Source of the DNA: Clostridiaceae bacterium
GTDB taxonomy: Bacteria; Bacillota; Clostridia; Acetivibrionales; DUMB01
NCBI GenBank assembly: GCA_012840085.1
Contig: DUMB01000098.1
Location: 62,001 to 126,000, forward strand
Direction of reading: 5' to 3'
Length of the DNA: 64,000 bases
Part shown: in pieces, positions 18,248 to 26,078 of the stretch
How the letters are laid out: every line of letters starts with the position of its first letter
Position numbering within the stretch: the stretch's first letter is position 1
Position numbers and translations under genes: made by a program
The notes under the pieces: generated by a model
What the model saw: the letters and a program-made list of their open reading frames with translations, nothing else
Database searches by the model: none
Told to the model about the DNA's origin: nothing

Positions 18248-18461
18248 CTCCAAAGGGAATAACAATTATTCGATATAAATTTATGCCCAATTATTTGTTA
18301 AAGATACTCAATTGCAAATCATAAAAATATGATAAAATACAAATATAGATGATGTGTAATGTATAAACTGAATAAAATAACTCTGTTATGCTGCAAATCT
18401 CTATTTCAAAGATTGAGAAGCAAAGGATTTTGGTATTATTATTGAAAGGGGATTGAATGCT

Positions 18462-18947
18462 TTGGCGAGACCGACAAAGTGGAGAAGAGTCGAGTTTATC
18501 CCGGATGTTCAATATTTTGCTCCTTCTGATATTGAGGAAAGTTCTTTGCAGGAGAATGTCATACATATCGAGGAGCTTGAAGCTATACGGCTTAAGGACC
18601 TTGAAGGTATGGAACAGGAGGGATGTGCTGAAAAAATGAAGGTATCCAGGCAGACTTTCCAGCGCATCCTGAATTCTGCAAGGGAAAAGATTGCGGACAG
18701 CCTTGTAAATGGAAAGGCTATCAAGATAGAAGGCGGGAATTATACACGAAATATATGCTCTGTGAAGTGCCTTAACTGTGGGAAACAGTGGAAGGAAAGC
18801 TATGAAAACTATGAAAAAATTTTAAATAGTGAATTCAATTGTCCTGAATGCATGTCCAACAGGGTTGTTTGTGCAGGAATTGAGAAAGAGGAATTTTGTA
18901 CAAGCAATTGCTGGAGACATGGCGGGAAAAGGGAGGAGGATGAATAA
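18462..18947 (+). CDS. DUF134 (UPF0251) family putative DNA-binding protein
   Basis: This small cytoplasmic protein matches the DUF134 family: ARPTKWRRVEFIPDVQYFAP, then VIHIEELEAIRLKDLEGMEQEGCAEKMKVSRQTFQRILNSAREKIADSLVNGKAIKIEGG, which is a sigma70-region-4-like helix-turn-helix. The C-terminus carries a cysteine-rich, zinc-ribbon-like part (CLNCGKQW...CPECMSNRVVC and CTSNCWRHGG). The track starts at TTG 18453, but TTG 18462 gives the family's usual M-A-R-P start, and AAAGGGG is then 10 nt upstream. The next gene starts within 2 bp. No specific regulatory role is established for the family that I can name. Confidence 0.85.
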   Translation: MARPTKWRRVEFIPDVQYFAPSDIEESSLQENVIHIEELEAIRLKDLEGMEQEGCAEKMKVSRQTFQRILNSAREKIADSLVNGKAIKIEGGNYTRNICSVKCLNCGKQWKESYENYEKILNSEFNCPECMSNRVVCAGIEKEEFCTSNCWRHGGKREEDE

Positions 18948-18948
18948 A

Positions 18949-20082
18949 ATGAACAAAAACATACTGATTGACTATTTGAATTCATTGGAAAAGTACGGAA
19001 CACCAGGATGCGATTGTGTAATCTATCATGAGCACAAACCTGTTTTCCGCCACATAACAGGTTTTGCCGATGCCGGTAAAACAAAGCCCCTGTCTGAGAA
19101 CAACACCTATTGGATCTATTCAGCGTCCAAGGTCATCACCTGCACGGCAGTGTTGCAGTTGATAGAAAAAGGGAAAATCGGCCTTGATGATCCGGTTTAT
19201 TATTATCTCCCGGAATATAAGGATCTGTATGTAAGAACAGATTCCCATGTTGAACCTGCAAAAAATACAATGACAATAAGACATCTTTTTACCATGCAAA
19301 GCGGCTTGAATTATAATTTAGAAGCTCCGTCCATCAAAAAAGTCATAGAAGAAACAAATGGCGAGGCTACCACCCGTGAGATTATAAAAGCCCTTGCCAA
19401 TGAGCCGCTGGATTTTGAACCGGGGACGCATTTCCAATACAGCCTGAGCCATGATGTGCTTGGCGCAATAATTGAGGTAGCCTCAGGCATGAAGCTCAGT
19501 ACATATCTTGATGAAAATATTTTTAAACCACTGGGTATGAAAAATACAGGTTTCGAATTGACACCTGAACGAAAGGCCAATATGTCTGACCAGTTTGAAT
19601 TCCGCGCGGATACAATGACTTCTGTTCCCATTGCAAAGGAGAACTGCTATGTCCTGTCAAAGAATTATGAAAGCGCAGGTGCAGGCTTGATTTCAACAGC
19701 AAACGACTACATCCTGTTCCTGGACGCAATGTGCAACTACGGAACCAGTGCTGACGGTTACAAACTTCTTTCACCGGAATCTATAGACCTGATGCGCTCA
19801 AATCAGCTGCATGATGTCTCCAAAAAGGATTTTGATCTTTTTGGTAGAAAGGGCTATAGTTATGGGTTAGGTGTACGTACTTTGATTGAAAAGGAGAAAT
19901 CCGGTGTCAGAAGTCCACTGGGAGAATTCGGATGGGACGGTGCTGCCGGTGCTTATGGATTAATTGACGTAGAAAACCGCCTGGCAGTTTTCTATATACA
20001 GCATGTACTTTACCACGATTATGTCTATAATGTGATTCATCCCACAATCAGGGACCTTACTTATGAAATGATGGGACTATAG
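18949..20082 (+). CDS. Serine hydrolase of the beta-lactamase/penicillin-binding protein (class C) family
   Basis: The PF00144 fold is shown by the catalytic S-x-x-K in YSASKVITCTAVLQLIEKGKIGLDDPVYYYLPEY, the HLFTMQSGL motif and FEPGTHFQYSLSHDVLGAIIEVASGMKLSTYLDENIFKPLGMKNTGF. No signal peptide is visible, so the enzyme is probably a cytoplasmic esterase or peptidase rather than a beta-lactamase. The track start (18829) reads back into DUF134. GGGAGGAGG at 18931-18939 supports ATG 18949 (ATG 18940 is too close). Stop-start contact with DUF134 implies one transcript. Substrate unknown. Confidence 0.88.
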   Translation: MNKNILIDYLNSLEKYGTPGCDCVIYHEHKPVFRHITGFADAGKTKPLSENNTYWIYSASKVITCTAVLQLIEKGKIGLDDPVYYYLPEYKDLYVRTDSHVEPAKNTMTIRHLFTMQSGLNYNLEAPSIKKVIEETNGEATTREIIKALANEPLDFEPGTHFQYSLSHDVLGAIIEVASGMKLSTYLDENIFKPLGMKNTGFELTPERKANMSDQFEFRADTMTSVPIAKENCYVLSKNYESAGAGLISTANDYILFLDAMCNYGTSADGYKLLSPESIDLMRSNQLHDVSKKDFDLFGRKGYSYGLGVRTLIEKEKSGVRSPLGEFGWDGAAGAYGLIDVENRLAVFYIQHVLYHDYVYNVIHPTIRDLTYEMMGL

Positions 20083-20160
20083 GAGATATGAACTTAAATT
20101 GAGATGTAAACCTGAATTTAAAGTTAAAGATAGCGGTAATAACAAATGAGCAAACCAAAA

Positions 20161-20195
20161 AAGAGTCAGTCAGCAATGATTGGCTCTTTGTTCTT
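20161..20195 (+). terminator. Terminator after the serine hydrolase gene
   Basis: AAGAGTCAGTC pairs (with G-U pairs) with TGATTGGCTCTT and is followed by TGTTCTTTG. It ends the DUF134-hydrolase transcript. Confidence 0.65.
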
Positions 20196-20285
20196 TGTAC
20201 CGGACTGTATTTCTTTTAAATGTGAGACACGTCTTTTTAATTTCAAGTCACTTTTTGGAGACATCTTATATTTTCATTTTTTTCC

Positions 20286-20313
20286 TTTACATTTGATTAT
20301 TATGATATAATAT
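20286..20313 (+). promoter_or_regulatory. Candidate promoter of the first YesM-YesN pair
   Basis: TTTACA (20286-20291), a 16-nt spacer and TAATAT (20308-20313), about 40 nt before ATG 20350. The complement of CCTTTAC here reads GTAAAGG, resembling the GTAAA motifs seen at 23730 and 25927. Confidence 0.4.
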
Positions 20314-20349
20314 TAAAATGGGTAATGCTAGTGTAGCAGGAGGACATAT

Positions 20350-22101
20350 ATGCTTAAGCATATAGTTGATTTTATAAAAAAGTTGCCGGTCTATTATAGA
20401 GTTGTACTTATGTTTTTGCTGGTTATAATGCCTATTTACATAATACTTACTATTATTAATATTGTAGGTTCCCGTATAATATACAACGAGATTGGCAACG
20501 CCATGACATATAAGGTGGATTTTTTTGCATCATCTCTCATTAAAGAAATAGATAAGATAATAAACCTGCAACACCAATATTCTTTGGACCGGGACTTTCA
20601 ATACCTTGGAGTATTGTTCCAGTCAATGGACAATGTGCAGCGCGGACAGGCTGCAATTCAGGTATCGGAAAAGCTGAACTTTCTGAATCTTTCCAGTTAT
20701 TTGATTGTCAACTGTGGAATATACAAATGTAACGATGCATGGACAATGTGCAGCAATTATAATATAGATAACCGTAATATCGGGGATATCATTGATGCCT
20801 ATTTGGAATCAGATAACTCAGGATCTGTTTTTTATTGCCAAGACAGGTTGTTTATTTTTTCACCCTATCCCAGACCTTTTAATTTAAGCGGTCAGAAACC
20901 GGCATATGTTCTTTATACGGAATTGTCAATCCCCCTTTTGACACAGGAATTGTCAGAGTTGGGCGGACGGGAGAGGACCGGTGCAATGCTGATAGATGAC
21001 GGGGGTAAATGGAGAATCGGAAACAGTTTTGATATTACCGAACAGGATTTTTTGCGGCTTTCCACCAAAGCCGACGAGACAGGCGGTACAATTTTTGATA
21101 AAATTACTCAGGACGGTATGACATATTGGGTCTCCGTGAGTTCTTTTCCATTTCTGAAGCTGACATTGATTTCATATATGCCCGAAAACGATATCATAAG
21201 GCCTCTGAAGATGTTTAATTTAATATTCCTTGTGTTCATACTGATAACAATACCTATAATATTGCTTTTTGCACTTTCCCTTAACAGTGTAATTCACCGG
21301 CCGATGAGTGAACTGGTAAAAGCCTTTAAAATGGTGGAAGAAGAAAACTATGATATACACTTTGACAAAGAAATACACGGAGAATTCGGCTACTTATTCA
21401 ATAGCTTTGAAAAGATGGCTTTACAGATAAAAACTACAATTCAGCAGGTGTACCTGTACCGTATTTCGACACAGCGGGCGGAGTTAAAGCAGCTTCAGTC
21501 CCAGATTAATCCGCACTTTTTATATAACAGCTTTTATCACATTTACCGCATGTGCCGGAGCAAAAATTATGACCGGCTTGAGGTTTTTGCCCAGAAGCTG
21601 GGAGGATATTATCAGTACATAACCCGCAGTGAAGTAGATGAAGTTCCATTTAAGAGAGAAGTTGAGATAGCACGGAATTATATTGATATACAAAGTATTC
21701 GCTTTAAGGACAGGATAGAGGTATACATGGGTGAAGTGCCGGAAGGGGCTGGAGATATAATGGTACCGAAGCTCATTTTGCAGCCGGTAATAGAAAACGT
21801 GTATGAGCACGGCATGGACAATGTGCTGTATGGCGGACTTATTAATATAAGTTTTACCTTTGACAACCATGAGCTTAATGTATATGTGGAAGATAACGGC
21901 GAAGGAATGAACGATACTGAGCTTGAAGCTTTGCAGCGGAAGCTGGAAAGCGATGAAATAGAAGTCGGGAGGGGTACTGGAATAATCAATGTGCAGCACC
22001 GCTTAAAAATACGTTTTGGTGACAGGAGCGGACTTAAAGTATCAAGAAGCAACCTTGGAGGACTGAAAGTTCATATGCGAATTGTTGTGGGGGAGGAATA
22101 G
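20350..22101 (+). CDS. Sensor histidine kinase, YesM type (copy 1, paired with a regulator)
   Basis: This is a membrane kinase. The first membrane segment is at about 17-40 (VVLMFLLVIMPIYIILTIINIVG). An extracytoplasmic region of about 240 residues, with several cysteines, follows. The second membrane segment is near 290-315, then HAMP, then QSQINPHFLYNSFYHIYRMC with the phospho-acceptor His, and a HATPase (QPVIENVYEHGM, VEDNGEGMND, GRGTGIINVQHRL). AGGAGG precedes ATG 20350. The response-regulator gene starts 3 bp after its stop. It is about 93% identical in protein, by my eye count (roughly 39 differences in 579 aligned residues), to the kinase at 24158. Confidence 0.93.
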   Translation: MLKHIVDFIKKLPVYYRVVLMFLLVIMPIYIILTIINIVGSRIIYNEIGNAMTYKVDFFASSLIKEIDKIINLQHQYSLDRDFQYLGVLFQSMDNVQRGQAAIQVSEKLNFLNLSSYLIVNCGIYKCNDAWTMCSNYNIDNRNIGDIIDAYLESDNSGSVFYCQDRLFIFSPYPRPFNLSGQKPAYVLYTELSIPLLTQELSELGGRERTGAMLIDDGGKWRIGNSFDITEQDFLRLSTKADETGGTIFDKITQDGMTYWVSVSSFPFLKLTLISYMPENDIIRPLKMFNLIFLVFILITIPIILLFALSLNSVIHRPMSELVKAFKMVEEENYDIHFDKEIHGEFGYLFNSFEKMALQIKTTIQQVYLYRISTQRAELKQLQSQINPHFLYNSFYHIYRMCRSKNYDRLEVFAQKLGGYYQYITRSEVDEVPFKREVEIARNYIDIQSIRFKDRIEVYMGEVPEGAGDIMVPKLILQPVIENVYEHGMDNVLYGGLINISFTFDNHELNVYVEDNGEGMNDTELEALQRKLESDEIEVGRGTGIINVQHRLKIRFGDRSGLKVSRSNLGGLKVHMRIVVGEE

Positions 22102-22104
22102 GAA

Positions 22105-23664
22105 ATGAACAGACTTTTGCTGGTTGATGATGAACCAGATATAGTAGATGGTCTTTATGAAGTATTTTGCCAGGAATCAGGACTGGAACTGGACGTATAT
22201 AAAGCTTATTCAGGAATAGAAGCAATTGAAAAAATGAAAAGTATGAGATTTGACATTGTAGTAACAGATATAAAAATGCCTGGTATTACGGGATTGCAGC
22301 TTCTGGATACAATATATAATTATTGGCCGAAGTGTAAGGTTATTATGCTGACGGGATACAGTGAGTTTGATTATGTATACGCTACCATTCACAAGCCGGG
22401 AGCAAAATACATACTGAAGACAGAAGGAGATGCAGCAATAATTGAGGCAGTAAGGGAATGTATGGAGGAAAACAGGAAAGAACATGAGCGGGAGGCTATT
22501 ATGGCCCGTGCCAGAAACCAATTTGCCAAATCATTGCCGTTTGTACGAAATAAATTATTTACCAGCCTTTTAGATGGGGACATTCCCGAGGAATGGGATA
22601 AACAGTTCAGTGAGTTGGAGACTGGCTTAAATCCTGAACAAAAGGTGCTGTTGGTAGCTGCACGGCCTTTATTCCATAGCGATGTAAGAAATTTACAGCA
22701 ATTTTCATATATACAAAACGAGGTGGAATACCAGTTAGGCAGCAAGGTGACCAGCTACTGTATTGAATATTATTCTCTCATGGTGTGGTTTATACAGCCT
22801 CAGGCAGAATCTGAGTGGGATAATCTGTTTAATTATGTGAAGGGGAGTTTTGAAGCTGCCCAGATTACTTGCCATAATGAGCTTGGCGTGGGACTGCCTC
22901 TTGCTATGGCGTCGGAACCGGCTGAATGGACAGACCTGGCTGGTTTAATCGACAGATTGAAAGCGTTGTTATTCATAAATCCATTAAACAGCATGACCAT
23001 ATTCACTGATGAGGGGGCAGTGTGCACAGCCTCTGAAGAATACTCCAACTTAGAACGCAGTTTTTACCAGCTGGAACAGCTTCTGGACAACAATGCAGAG
23101 AATTTTACAACAGAATTGCGAAAATTACTGGAAGTGGCCCGCAGTAGCGGAGGCATGCTTTATTCGGAAATTCTTTTTAGAATTATGGGAATGCTTTTTT
23201 CACGCATGAACCGTAAGGGAATTATGCCGTCCGAAATCGAAGCAGGAATAATTGAATTACTTGCCGGACTTGAAAAAATAGGCTTTGGAGCAAGCTTCAT
23301 AGAGACTATGGCAAATAAAGTACTGGCTTCAAAAGTTGATGACGATGAAGGTAAAGTTGTTCAGAAAATCAAATCTTATATTTCTGAAAATCTTGAGAAG
23401 GATTTGTCACTAACTCGCTTAGCTGAAGTGGTATATTTAAATCCATCATATTTGTCACGTCTTTATAAACAAATTACCGGTGAAAACCTTTCAGATTATA
23501 TTACCGAAAGACGTATTGCCCATGCCCGGGAACTGCTTACCAGTACCAACATGAAAATTTCAGATATATCAGCAGCAGTGGGTATAAACAATCCTGCATA
23601 TTTCTCAATCCTTTTTAAGAGGTATACGGGTATTTCTCCGCAGCAGTACAGAAATGCGCAGTAA
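22105..23664 (+). CDS. AraC-family response regulator, YesN type
   Basis: The receiver domain has VDDEPD acidic residues and the phospho-Asp in VVTDIKMPGITG. The usual Lys-Pro pair is here Lys-Thr (KYILKTEGD). A middle region of about 250 residues follows, then a C-terminal double helix-turn-helix (LSLTRLAEVVYLNPSYLSRLYKQITGENLSDYI...ISDISAAVGINNPAYFSILFKRYTGISPQQYR). A GAGGAATAGGAA ribosome site overlaps the end of the kinase gene. It probably receives phosphate from the copy-1 kinase, and possibly from copy 2 as well, and regulates the downstream ABC/glycosidase genes. That target assignment is inferred from position. Confidence 0.92.
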   Translation: MNRLLLVDDEPDIVDGLYEVFCQESGLELDVYKAYSGIEAIEKMKSMRFDIVVTDIKMPGITGLQLLDTIYNYWPKCKVIMLTGYSEFDYVYATIHKPGAKYILKTEGDAAIIEAVRECMEENRKEHEREAIMARARNQFAKSLPFVRNKLFTSLLDGDIPEEWDKQFSELETGLNPEQKVLLVAARPLFHSDVRNLQQFSYIQNEVEYQLGSKVTSYCIEYYSLMVWFIQPQAESEWDNLFNYVKGSFEAAQITCHNELGVGLPLAMASEPAEWTDLAGLIDRLKALLFINPLNSMTIFTDEGAVCTASEEYSNLERSFYQLEQLLDNNAENFTTELRKLLEVARSSGGMLYSEILFRIMGMLFSRMNRKGIMPSEIEAGIIELLAGLEKIGFGASFIETMANKVLASKVDDDEGKVVQKIKSYISENLEKDLSLTRLAEVVYLNPSYLSRLYKQITGENLSDYITERRIAHARELLTSTNMKISDISAAVGINNPAYFSILFKRYTGISPQQYRNAQ

Positions 23665-23729
23665 ATACTGCCAAAGCAGCTTACTGCTGCTCCCCCTGAC
23701 TAATGCCATAGGCTTTTGGTTAAGTTTTT

Positions 23730-23767
23730 GTAAAAGAAAGTGGTAAACAAAAGTAAAGGATGTAAAA
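23730..23767 (+). promoter_or_regulatory. GTAAA direct-repeat site, copy R1 (candidate YesN operator)
   Basis: GTAAA starts at 23730, 23743, 23753 and 23762; the last three are spaced 10 and 9 bp, within GTAAACAAAAGTAAAGGATG. Nearly the same 35-bp sequence recurs at 25927, downstream of the second kinase. Promoter-like TTGCAT follows. Confidence 0.5.
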
Positions 23768-23828
23768 AATTTGCATGTTTTTTAATAAATAATCTTAATA
23801 TATAATTTAATATGTAATTAAGATTAAA

Positions 23829-24023
23829 TTAACTTATTGTGCTAGCATTTCGATAGCAGGAGTTCCGAACTCAAGAGCTTGTAAGCTCGTTACGGGGCAA
23901 ACCAATTTGCTTGTGTTAAAGGATACTTCCTTTAACATGGGGAGTGCAGAGGGGATTCCCCTCGCTGGTTTAGAGGGGGTGCTCAGGATGCTTGCTATCT
24001 CATTACCTAGCACAACAAGTTAA
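23829..24023 (+). mobile_element. MITE-like element, 195 bp, copy A
   Basis: The element begins TTAACTTATTGTGCTAG and ends CTAGCACAACAAGTTAA, an inverted repeat of 17 bp with one mismatch that continues imperfectly to about 31 bp (GATAGCA/TGCTATC). Immediately adjacent flanks ATTAAGATTAAA (23817-23828) and ATTAAGATTGAA (24024-24035) form a 12-bp direct repeat with one mismatch, as expected of a target-site duplication. Inside are three perfect hairpins: GAGCTT-GT-AAGCTC, GTTAAAGGA-TAC-TTCCTTTAAC and GAGGGG-ATT-CCCCTC. No transposase is encoded. A related copy lies at 51363. Confidence 0.8.
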
Positions 24024-24157
24024 ATTAAGATTGAATATGTAATGTTGCTTCATAATAGCAAATGTCATTCTTAATCCCGGGACTGAAGATTGGAATGGCA
24101 ATTTGAAATGATGTCCGTATTCTTGTCTCAAAATTTATAAACAGTGAGAGGACTCAA

Positions 24158-25927
24158 ATGTTAAAGCGTATAACCGATTCTATCAGAAAATTGCCGGTCT
24201 ACTATAGAGTTGGCCTTATGTTTTTATTGGTTATAATACCTATTTACATAATACTCACTTTTATAAATATTATAGGTTCTCGTATTATATACAACGAGAT
24301 TGGCAACACCATGACATATAAAGTGGATTTTTTTGCATCATCTCTCATTAAAGAAATAGATAAGATAATAAACCTGCAGCGCCAATATTCTTTGGACAGG
24401 GACTTTCAATACCTTGGAGTATTGTCTCAGTCAATGGACAATGTGCAGCGCGGTCAGGCCGCAATGCAGGTATCGGAAAAGCTGAACTTTTTAAGCCTTT
24501 CCAGTTATTTAATTGTTAATTGCGGAATGTATAAATGCGACGATGCATGGACAATGTGCAGCAATTATAATATAGATAACCGTAATATCGGGGAAATTAT
24601 TAATGCCTATTTGCAATCGGATAACTCAGGATCTATTTTTTACTGCCAGGACAGGTTATTTATTTTTTCACCCTATCCCAGACCTTTTAATTTAAAAGGC
24701 CAGAAGCCGGCATATGTTCTTTATACGGAATTGTCAATTCCCCTTTTGACGCAGGAATTATCAGAGCTGGTCGGACGGGAGGGGACCGGTGCAATGCTGA
24801 TAGATGACGGGGGTAAATGGAGCATCGGAAGCAGTTTTAATATTACCGAACAGGATTTTTTGCGGCTTTCCACCAAAGCAGATGAGACAGGCGGTACAAT
24901 TTTTGATAAAATTACTCAGGACGGTATGGAATATTGGGTCTCTGTAAGTTCTTTTCCATTTCTGAAGCTGACGTTGATTTCATATATGCCCGAAGACGAT
25001 ATCATAAGGCCTCTGAAGATGTTTAATTTAATATTTTTCATATTCATATTAATAACAATACCTATAATATTGCTTTTTGCTTTATCTCTTAACCGGGTAA
25101 TCCACCAGCCGATGAGTGAACTGGTAAAAGCCTTTAAAATGGTAGAAGAAGAAAACTATGATATACACTTTGACAAAGAAATACATGGAGAATTCGGCTA
25201 CTTATTCAATAGCTTTGAAAAGATGGCTTTGCGGATAAAAACTACAATTCAGCAGGTGTACCTGTACCGTATTTCGACACAGCGGGCGGAGCTAAAGCAG
25301 CTTCAGTCCCAGATTAATCCGCACTTTTTATATAACAGCTTTTATCACATTTACCGCATGTGCCGGAGCAAAAATTATGACCGGCTTGAGATTTTTGCCC
25401 AGAAGCTGGGAGGATATTATCAGTACATAACACGCAGTGAAGTAGATGAGGTCCCCTTTAAGAGAGAAGTTGAGATAGCACGGAATTATATTGACATACA
25501 AAGTATACGCTTTAGGGACAGGATAGAGGTAGACATGGGTGAAGTGCCGGAAGGGGCTGGAGATATAATGGTACCGAAGCTTATTTTGCAGCCGGTAATA
25601 GAAAACGTGTATGAGCACGGCATGGACAATGTGCTGTATGGCGGACTTATTAACATAAGTTTTACCTTTGATAACCATGAGCTTAATGTATATGTGGAAG
25701 ATAACGGAGAAGGAATGAATGATACTGAGCTTGAAGCTTTGCAGCGGAAGCTGGAAAGCGATGAAATAGAAGTTGGAAGAGGAACGGGAATAATCAATGT
25801 GCAGCACCGTTTAAAAATGCGTTTTGGTGATGAAAGCGGACTTACAGTATCAAGAAGCAGCCTTGGAGGACTGAAAGTGCACATGCGGATTGTTATTAAG
25901 AAGGATTTTATAAATTATGATAAATAG
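24158..25927 (+). CDS. Sensor histidine kinase, YesM type (copy 2, orphan paralogue)
   Basis: It has the same architecture and nearly the same sequence as the kinase at 20350, including QSQINPHFLYNSFYHIYRMC and GRGTGIINVQHRLKMRF. The C-terminal tail differs (RIVIKKDFINYDK against RIVVGEE). Substitutions are scattered but relatively dense in the N-terminus and the ectodomain (for example MLKRITDSIRKL, INLQRQ, GEIINAYLQ). All catalytic motifs are intact, so it should be active. GAGAGGACTCAA precedes ATG 24158. No regulator gene follows; a binding-protein gene does, so it probably shares the YesN protein at 22105. Confidence 0.92.
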   Translation: MLKRITDSIRKLPVYYRVGLMFLLVIIPIYIILTFINIIGSRIIYNEIGNTMTYKVDFFASSLIKEIDKIINLQRQYSLDRDFQYLGVLSQSMDNVQRGQAAMQVSEKLNFLSLSSYLIVNCGMYKCDDAWTMCSNYNIDNRNIGEIINAYLQSDNSGSIFYCQDRLFIFSPYPRPFNLKGQKPAYVLYTELSIPLLTQELSELVGREGTGAMLIDDGGKWSIGSSFNITEQDFLRLSTKADETGGTIFDKITQDGMEYWVSVSSFPFLKLTLISYMPEDDIIRPLKMFNLIFFIFILITIPIILLFALSLNRVIHQPMSELVKAFKMVEEENYDIHFDKEIHGEFGYLFNSFEKMALRIKTTIQQVYLYRISTQRAELKQLQSQINPHFLYNSFYHIYRMCRSKNYDRLEIFAQKLGGYYQYITRSEVDEVPFKREVEIARNYIDIQSIRFRDRIEVDMGEVPEGAGDIMVPKLILQPVIENVYEHGMDNVLYGGLINISFTFDNHELNVYVEDNGEGMNDTELEALQRKLESDEIEVGRGTGIINVQHRLKMRFGDESGLTVSRSSLGGLKVHMRIVIKKDFINYDK

Positions 25928-25960
25928 TAAACAAAAGTAAAGGAATGTAAAGAATTTGTG
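25927..25960 (+). promoter_or_regulatory. GTAAA direct-repeat site, copy R2 (candidate YesN operator)
   Basis: GTAAACAAAAGTAAAGGAATGTAAAGAATTTG has GTAAA at 25927, 25937 and 25947, spaced exactly 10 bp. It directly follows the second kinase and lies about 130 bp upstream of the binding-protein gene at 26079. It is a near copy of the sequence at 23743. Confidence 0.5.
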
Positions 25961-26078
25961 TATTTCCCAATGTATAAAGTTGGTATACAATATAGCATAG
26001 AAACATGTATTATACTAATAAGCACAGGCATTTGCACTATACTATTGTGTACTAGGTACGGCAAAGGAGGCTATATAG

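Larger units (their letters stand above)
23665..24157 (+). other. Intergenic region between the YesN gene and the duplicated YesM gene
   Basis: 493 bp containing the first GTAAA-repeat site (23730-23767) and a complete MITE-like element (23829-24023). No protein gene seen. Confidence 0.7.

Noticed and set aside
18949-20082. Antibiotic-resistance beta-lactamase
   Set aside because: No signal peptide and general PF00144 esterase-like text; the SxxK motif alone does not indicate beta-lactam hydrolysis.
21520-21999. Matching 159-codon antisense ORFs in both YesM copies (also 25328-25807)
   Set aside because: Conserved only because the sense genes are duplicates; codon pattern follows the kinase frame.
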